From Gigantopelta aegis (Eukaryota; Mollusca; Gastropoda; Neomphalida; Peltospiridae), in contig NC_054702.1 of assembly GCF_016097555.1 (NCBI RefSeq), positions 78,411,997 to 78,475,996 on the forward strand: a stretch of DNA of 64,000 nt, in the 5' to 3' direction. The translations under genes were made by a program, and so were the position numbers. The notes beneath the pieces are model-generated. The model was not told where the DNA came from and searched no databases. It saw only the letters and a list, made by a program, of their open reading frames with translations. Position 1 is the first letter of the stretch, and every line of letters begins with the position of its first letter. Of this stretch, positions 57,901-64,000 are shown in pieces.

Positions 57901-60900
57901 TGTTGATCTCAATAAAAATAATCGTAATAGTTTGTATATAAATAGTTAAAATCCCTCAAGTGAACAAATAAGCCAGACCAAACATTATCATTGTTTAATT
58001 CAACATAAAACATGTCCTTAATGAATTAGAGTATAAATCGTCTAGGGTATAAAACGGTCGTGTTTACGGATCGTCCCATAAATAAAGTAAGAGTAACAGT
58101 ATTGAAGCATGCAAAAATAAATGCAATTATTATGTGACCTATATTGGGAACTACAAGAATAAATTAAAGAATGGTGCATTAGAGAAAGAAAATTGAGCTT
58201 TGTTTGTTCTAAATACTTAAATGTTAAAAATAAATTCAAGATTGCAACTTCAATTTGATCATTAACCAAAGAGAGACAACTCTGCTACCACCAAGGCTAG
58301 ATATACACAATGTATCAGTGATAATGTCATCTGGCATTTGACAAAGTTGAGACGAAAAAGATGCTATTTGGTAAGCTGAAAATTGTGAAGTATTAACAAG
58401 AAGAATACCGGTACCTGAAACTGGGTTTGATTTCCCCACAGTTGGATGCTGCCTTGATCATGCAGTTTGTGCCTGTTTTCGTCCAGCCAATGGTGCAGGT
58501 TAAAGGGCTGTTGTAGGGTAAGCTCAGAGTTTAGAATAATAGGTGCTTTCTCGGGAATCGTGCCTGTGAAATAACAAATGAAAAATGTGTGTATTAAAAC
58601 AACACACTTGGTGGTACATGTATCTAGCTCAGTCGGTTAAGTGCTCACCTGAGGTGCTTACATCGTAGAATCAAATCACCTCAGTGAACCCAGTCTCCTA
58701 TTGTCCCAACCAGTGCAACATGACTGATTTATCAAAGGCCATGGTATGTGCTGTCCAGTCTGTGGAAAAGTGCACATAAAAGATCCCTTGCTACAAAAAA
58801 CGGAAAAATATAGCAAGTCTATATATAAGAATTACCAAATGTTTGACATCCAATAGCTGATGATTAATAAATCAATGTGCTCTAGTGGTGTCATTAGACA
58901 AACCAAACTTTTAAACTTTTTCAAACACATCTTACCAGGTATTGGTTTCCCAGTCTTGTACTGCTCTGATGCAAAGAAACTGAAATAACAAACCTTCTTA
59001 CATTAACAAATCATATTCTATCTAGGATTTTAAATTTAAAGATGTTTTATGAGGAAGATTTTACATTACTAAAATATATGGATGAAAAACAAAATGTCAC
59101 AGCTAGCTCCCAAACAAAAATGCATGCTTGCGGCTAGGTTGTTGCAAGGTAGTACAAGCAATGCAAGCTATTTGCAAGCTAACATTTAGCTCGCATAAGG
59201 TAGTCAGTATTTCTGCAAGCTTGCCGCATGCATGTTTTCATTTGTGAAAGCATGCGCAAGCTTGCTGCATGCATATCTTCAACTGTGCAAGCAGCCCGCA
59301 AGCAAGTTTTCATTTTTGCTAGCTTGCTGCAAGCATATCTTCAACTGTGCAAGCTTCCTGCAAGCATGTTTTCATTTTGCAAGCTTGCTGCATGCATATC
59401 TTCAACTGTGCAAGCTTCCCGCAAGCATGTTTTCATTTTTGTAAGCTTGCTGCATGTATATCTTCAACTGTGAAAGCATGTCTACACTTGTGGAGAAAAA
59501 GCTAAGTCCAAATAATTTTCATGGTTATTTTTTTTTAATTTCATAACTTCTCATATGATTTATCAAATTCAGTGGGAACAGTGGCTAAACAACCAAACAT
59601 ACATGTTACAGATTTAGATAGTATTTACAATAATAATTAAAACAAAATTAATATTAATACATACAAATGATAATACAATATGGTTAAAACAGAATCATCT
59701 TGTAATAATTGGATTTTTAATTGGCCCCAAAAATAATAACATATGCATGGCCATGAGAGGATGACATGGGCCATGTTTGGTTGAAATTAGCTTGGTGGAA
59801 TTTGAGAAGATGTTGAAAATGTCTGAGCCAATCAGAGGCCAGGGTGGCCATCTTGGATTTTGAATCAGCCACAAAAATAACAACACTTAGTAGTCATGAG
59901 AGAATCATTTGGACTAAGTTTGATTGAAACTTGCCTGGTGGACCTTGAAAAGAAGCAAAAAAATGTCTCTGTCAATCAGAGGCCAGGGCAGCGATCTTGA
60001 TTTTAAATCTGCCCGAAAAAATAACAAACTTGGTCAGGGCCATGAGAGGATCATTAGGAATACATATGGTTTAAATTTGCACGGTGGAACTTGAGTAAAA
60101 GTTAAAAATGTCTCAGTTATTCAGAGGCCAGGGCGGCCATCTTGGAATTTTTATTGGCCTGAAAAATAACAACACTTGGTCAGGTCTATAAGAGGATCAT
60201 GTGGACCAAGTTTGGTTGAATCCTGCTTGGTGGAACAGGAGAAAAAAGAAAACAAGAAGAAACAAACAAATGACTTTACACCACAGTGTGGATCTCCAGA
60301 TAGTGGAGGAATATAACCTTAAACAAGAAGAAGAATATAGGACCAGGAGCTTTTTAGCATATTAGTTTAGTCAAGACTATCCCACATAAATGGAACATGT
60401 CTATCAGACAGGTAAACTAATTTTGTAGCCTAAGTATCTGACAACATGTAGCACCTATTTTTTTGTTTTAACTGTTCATGTTTTTCACTTTAAAACCATT
60501 GGGGTTTTTTTAAAGAATTATACAAGATGCAAGATGGCTGCCACTGATGCAAGCTTGTAGGTAGATCGTCGCAAGCTTGCAGGAAGCTCGTCGCAAGCTT
60601 GCAGGAAGCTCGTCGCAAGCATGCGGGTAGCTCGTCGCAAGCTTGCAGGAAGCTCGTCGCAAGCATGCGGGTAGCTCGTCGCAAGCTTGCAGGAAGCTCG
60701 TCGCAAGCATGCGGGAAGCTCATAGCAAGCTTGCAGGTTGCAACAAGCTCGTCGCAAGCTTGCGGGAAGCTCGTCGCAAGGTTGCGGCAAGGTTGTAAAA
60801 AGGTTCCAAATACTAGCTTAAACTGAATAAGCTTGCGGGAAGCTCATTGCAAGCTTGCAGGTTGCAACAAGCTCGTCGCAAGCTTGCGGGAAGCTCGTCG

Positions 60901-61339
60901 CAAGCTTGCGGCAAGGTTGTAAAAAGGTTCCAAATACTAGCTTAAACTGAATAAGCTTGCAGGAAGCTCGTCGCAAGCATGCAACAAGCTTGCAGCAAGG
61001 TTGCAAGAAGCTCGTCGCAAGGTTGCAAGAAGTTCGTCGCAAGCTTGCGGCAAGGTTGTAAAAAGGTTCCAAATACTAGCTCGAAATGCGGTAGTTACTA
61101 CCTTGCCGCAAGGTTGTTACCAGCTATTTATTAAGTTTGCAATTTTTGTTTGGGAGTGCTAGAATAATAATGTAATGATTCTATAGTATGGCAATTAAGT
61201 CATTAATGTTCATTTGGCTTGGAATTCATGAATGAAAGGTCATCTGCACTGAGAAAAGGCTCATGTTGGCTCATGACAAAGTGAATAGTAAGATTATAAA
61301 GATGATTTAGTTGACATAAGCACATTTTGTTGTTATTAA

Positions 61340-61398
<59 letters not shown>

Positions 61399-63721
61399 GA
61401 TGATGATGATGATGATGTACACATTTTATTATATTGGTATTTTAGTTCATATTTATTTTTTTAATTCACAGCACTTCCTTTGACAAATTCCATGTAAAAA
61501 AAAAAAAAATTAAAATTTAAAAATTAAAAAAAACCAAAAACAAAAACCATTCTATAAACAAGAAGAAGAATACTAGATAAGAATACTTACTCTTTAATGA
61601 CAGGTATTAACTGGGTTCCAAGATCTTCACAGTGAAACCATTTCTCATACAGAGATTCTAAAGTTGGACGACCATCTTTTTCAACATAATACCTGAAACA
61701 ATTGCTTACATCATCAAATTATTAATGTACAGCTGAAATCGTGGACAAACAGACCTCATAGTCAAGGGCTGAAAATGTGTTATGCTGATATCTACGAAGT
61801 ATCAACAGTGGCCTCTTTAAGATAAGTGACCTATTATGTTATTAAATACCAGTACATATTTTCTAACTAATACCATTAGTCAGGGCTTCTAGATTATGGT
61901 AGCCCCACTTCCATGGCTAGTGATATTCAATGTCGGGCTAGTAAATAACTACTATTGCCATGTCCGACGGCTAGTGGGAAAAATGCTGAGTCAAATGTTG
62001 CAGTTAAGTCTTATTTTGTCAATATAAATATCCTGACCCCAATGTTAGTGTTATCTCCCTCTTTAGGTGACATATCTGATTATAACTATCATTTAGTAAA
62101 ATTGTATTAACTTAATGTAAAGTAGGGCTAGTTAATTTTTAATCATGGCCAGTAAATTTTAAAAATCACTGATCCCATGGCTAGTGAATTTAAAAACAAT
62201 TCTAGAAGCCCTGCCATTAGTCCACCCCCCCCCCCCCCCCCCCCCCCCCCGCAAAATAGTTCTGGATGTGTCTCTGCCATTTAACCTCTACCGTGGACAA
62301 ACAGATGTCATAGTGGAGGGGTGTGTCGAGTATAACGGGACGGAACCTTAATTACATGATTGTAAACTGAAGTGAATGAAGAAGTTTGTTTTGTTTAACG
62401 ACACCACTGGAGCACACCGATTAATTAATCATCGGCTACTGGATGTCAAAAATTTGGTCATTCTGACTCGTAGTCAACAGAGGAAACCCGCTACATTTTT
62501 TCTAATGCAGCAAGGGATCTTTTATATGCACTTTCCCACAGACAGGAAAACACATACCACGGCCTTTGTCCAGTTGTGGTACACTGGTTGGAATGAGAAA
62601 AAAAAAACAATCAGCTGAATGAATCTACCGAGGTAGTTCGATCCTGCGAGCACTTAACTGACTGAGCTAAATCCCGACCCTGAAGTGAATGAAGCAGATT
62701 TGATGCTGGTAAAGAGTTTCTTGGGAAATCTGAAGGTATACTGTTACCTATACATACTACCCTATAACTTCTTTCAACATGATATAATATGGCCTAGAAT
62801 AAAATTATACAGACTCTACAATTAAAATCACTATAAGAAAACATGACTCTAAACCTCAGTGGCCTATTGGGCTATTTCTCATTCCAGCCAGTGCACCATG
62901 ACTGGTATAGCAAAGGCTGTGGTATGTGCTATCCTGTCTGTGGGATGGTGCATATAAAAGAACCCTTGCTACTAATGGAAAAATGTAGGGGATTTCATCT
63001 CTATGACTGTCAAAATGATCAAATGTTTCACATCCAATAGCTGATGATTAATATATCAATGTGCTCTAGTGGTGTTGTTAAACAAAACAAACATCATAAG
63101 TAAACTCAGTGAGTAACCTCTGGACAGTATCAGTCAAATTATTCTAAGGCCCACCCCACCAACTCAAAATTCTTTTTAATGAAATATTATAAGGTCTTGG
63201 TTATTGGATTTCCCCTCCCTTGGGGCTGCCACTGAATAGGAAGGAAGGAAGGAAATGTTTTATTTAACGACGCACTCAACATATTTTATTTACGGTTATA
63301 TGACGTCAAACATATGTTTAAGGACCACACAGATAATGAGACAGAAAACCCACTGTCGCCACTTCATGGGCTACTCTTTTTGACAAGTAGCAAGGGATCT
63401 TTTATATGCACCATCCCACAGACAGGGTAGTACATGCTACGGCCTTTGATATACCAGTCGCAGTGCATTGGCTGCAACAAGAAATAGACAAATGGGCCCA
63501 CTGATGACGATCCATCCCAGACTGACACCACATCGAGTGAGCGCTGTACCACTGGGCTACGTTCCGCCCTCTGCCACTGAATAGATCCCTGCGTATAATT
63601 ATATGTGTACAAACCGCAGTCCGTCGAGCTCATCCATGTCCCTGTCTCTCTCGATGACGAGTCCAATCGTGTCGGCCTGACGCTGAGGAGAATGAGCTAT
63701 TCTAGCAGGCAACAGAAATAT
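54936..63721 (-). CDS. HAAO: 3-hydroxyanthranilate 3,4-dioxygenase, exons for the C-terminal 210 residues
   Basis: A cytosolic Fe(II) cupin dioxygenase that opens the ring of 3-hydroxyanthranilate in the kynurenine route to quinolinate. Exons on the minus strand, all GT/AG with matching phases: 63615-63721, 61591-61692, 58936-58979, 58415-58563, 57116-57184, 55594-55676 and 54936-55014 (stop TAA at 54936-54938). The first visible exon reads [20 protein letters not shown]. Its His is the third iron ligand (His91 in human numbering, from memory), and the Arg of SPQR and the Glu of VIER fit the substrate-binding residues. Later: [73 protein letters not shown], and the end [17 protein letters not shown]. 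Human HAAO has 286 residues, so about 80 N-terminal residues, with the other two iron ligands, lie beyond the window. Introns hold many SINEs and MITEs. Confidence 0.95.
55742..56074 (+). mobile_element. SINE copy, H1 + T1, in a HAAO intron
   Basis: Full-length copy with an exact 11-base target duplication (tccattgaaaa at 55731-55741 and 56075-56085). Confidence 0.92.
56355..56697 (-). mobile_element. SINE T2/core fragment, antisense, split by a hAT MITE
   Basis: T2 complement (ttaatgacaccactgg), interrupted at 56420-56601, then gtcaaacatttggtaatttt and tagcaagggatg. The head is missing. Confidence 0.8.
56420..56601. mobile_element. hAT-like MITE (182 bp) nested in a SINE
   Basis: The ends are cagtggcatacctagg and gatatgccactg (inverted). 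Flanks are attggatg and actggatg, an 8-base duplication with one mismatch, as expected for hAT. The SINE reads through normally when the insert is skipped. Confidence 0.78.
56698..56752 (+). mobile_element. SINE T2 tail fragment
   Basis: tgattaaataatcaatgtgc and a tgtcattaaa end match the T2 tail in sense, directly after the antisense copy. Confidence 0.55.
57428..58078. mobile_element. Long-TIR foldback MITE (650 bp) in a HAAO intron
   Basis: The left arm begins ttatgggatgactcgtac; the right arm, reverse-complemented, begins ttatgggacgatccgtaa. The arms stay alike for about 150-190 bases, sharing gttttataccctaga, aggacatgttttatgttgaa and aatgataatgtttggtctgg. The middle contains a second palindrome (57718-57749 with 57798-57830). 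Long arms suggest a MULE- or foldback-type origin. No target duplication recognised. Confidence 0.7.
58619..58916 (+). mobile_element. SINE copy, H3 + T2, in a HAAO intron
   Basis: H3 head (tagctcagtcggttaagtgc), decayed core, T2 (gtgctctagtggtgtcatta). Its end lies only about 20 bases from the splice donor side of the 58936-58979 exon. Confidence 0.85.
59215..59480. repeat. ~61-bp tandem repeat, about 4 copies
   Basis: Units share gcaagcttgctgcatgcata, cttcaactgtgcaagc and caagcatgttttcatttt. Confidence 0.85.
59700..60245. repeat. ~145-bp tandem repeat, about 3.7 copies
   Basis: Units share caatcagaggccagggcggc, catcttgg, aaaataacaacacttggtca and catgagaggatcat. Copies are clearly diverged from each other. 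Confidence 0.85.
60538..61125. repeat. 22-bp array and ~125-bp higher-order repeat
   Basis: The unit gcaagcttgcaggaagctcg plus tc alternates with a gcaagcatgcggg variant between about 60546 and 60725. A longer block ending gttccaaatactagcttaaac then repeats three times (ends near 60826, 60951 and 61082). Each unit has the palindrome gcaagcttgc. Confidence 0.85.
61343..61417. repeat. (GAT)n/(GGT)n microsatellite
   Basis: About 25 trinucleotide units, GAT with a GGT block. Confidence 0.95.
61881..62212. mobile_element. hAT MITE (332 bp) with exact 8-bp duplication
   Basis: The ends are cagggcttctaga and its inverted partner tctagaagccctg. Exact flanks ccattagt at 61873-61880 and 62213-62220. 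ggctagtga words recur inside in both halves. No transposase. It lies in a HAAO intron. Confidence 0.85.
62225..62250. repeat. C26 homopolymer
   Basis: Uninterrupted C run just after the hAT MITE. Confidence 0.9.
62382..62679 (-). mobile_element. SINE copy, H3 + T2, antisense, in a HAAO intron
   Basis: Full-length, with an exact 15-base target duplication (ctgaagtgaatgaag at 62367-62381 and 62680-62694). Confidence 0.93.
62858..63092 (+). mobile_element. 5'-truncated SINE, core + T2
   Basis: Begins at ggcctattgggctatttctc inside H1, then core and T2 (gtgctctagtggtgttgtta). Confidence 0.85.
63240..63570 (-). mobile_element. SINE copy, H1 + T1, antisense, in a HAAO intron
   Basis: Full-length, with an exact 14-base target duplication (ctgccactgaatag at 63226-63239 and 63571-63584). 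It ends 45 bases from the splice donor of the HAAO exon at 63615. Confidence 0.93.
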
Positions 63722-63835
63722 CTGAAGAAAGATCCACAAATATGTAATGGTTAAACAATGATTAGCTAGGTGCTGGAGAAACACCACACAAACGTATAGT
63801 GGCTAATCCACATGTGTCACTGTATGAGAGCTTAA

Positions 63836-64000
63836 AGTTTGTTTTGTTTAATGACACCACTAGAGCACACTGATTAATTAATTATCGGCTATTGGATGTC
63901 GAACATTTGGTAATTCTGACATGTAGTCAACAGAGGAAACCCGCTACATTTGCCTAATGCAGCAAGGGATCTTTTATATGCACTTCCCCACAGACAGGAA
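63836..64000 (-). mobile_element. SINE copy, T2 + core, antisense, cut by window edge
   Basis: T2 complement (gacaccactagagcacactg), then agcaagggatcttttatatg. The cctaatgcagcaagg context matches H3-type copies. Confidence 0.85.

Larger units (their letters stand above)
59109..61160. mobile_element. TIR element carrying several tandem arrays (2.05 kb)
   Basis: The left end is ctcccaaacaaaaatgcatg; the right end, reverse-complemented, is ctcccaaacaaaaattgcaa. Flanks are agctag and tgctag. Inside, from left to right, are four ~61-bp units, an AT-rich spacer, a ~145-bp tandem, and a 22-bp array that grades into a ~125-bp higher-order repeat. No transposase. Confidence 0.6.

Noticed and set aside
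60490-60826. Repetitive frames on both strands ([11 protein letters not shown]-like)
   Set aside because: Translation of the 22-bp tandem array; periodicity comes from the repeat, not from a protein.

Overview
This window looks like nuclear DNA of a mollusc, most likely a marine gastropod. It is AT-rich, has widely spaced intron-containing host genes, and is full of tRNA-headed SINEs, a jockey-like LINE and TIR elements of kinds I associate with molluscan genomes. That attribution rests on recognition, not on a database search. No bacterial operon, CRISPR array or rRNA gene is visible.

Layout. 1-14 kb is a repeat mosaic: decayed SINEs, long C/G homopolymers, microsatellites, a broken Ty3/gypsy LTR fossil (about 7.5-11.3 kb) and a pogo-like TIR element with a smaller MITE inside it (11.8-13.2 kb). 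14.1-15.7 kb is a complete Tc1-like transposon with an uninterrupted 338-codon transposase that lacks the first catalytic Asp. 15.8-19.8 kb is one jockey-like LINE in two opposed pieces, as expected from twin priming. 20-26 kb holds further MITEs, a 316-bp tandem unit with Pol III-like boxes, and a 200-N gap. At 26.1-27.4 kb there is a possible two-exon host gene with an N-myristoylation-type start. 28-32 kb holds TTAA- and TTA-flanked MITEs.

32-38.4 kb holds a four-exon PHD-finger/MULE-transposase-related gene with its catalytic middle missing, followed by about 19 copies of an 88-bp satellite. The whole is bracketed by inverted GGACGAA-rich repeats. 39.3-39.8 kb carries a full-length TMEM229B-like membrane protein on the plus strand. 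40-53 kb is mostly non-coding, with MITEs, SINEs and tandem repeats. 54.9-63.7 kb carries the last seven exons (210 codons) of 3-hydroxyanthranilate 3,4-dioxygenase (HAAO, kynurenine pathway) on the minus strand; the 5' exons lie beyond the right edge. TMEM229B-like and HAAO are convergent.

The host genes do not form a visible functional set. The coherent theme is mobile DNA. SINE copies combine three different tRNA-like heads with at least two tails around one shared core, and several TIR elements carry tandem-repeat arrays inside them.
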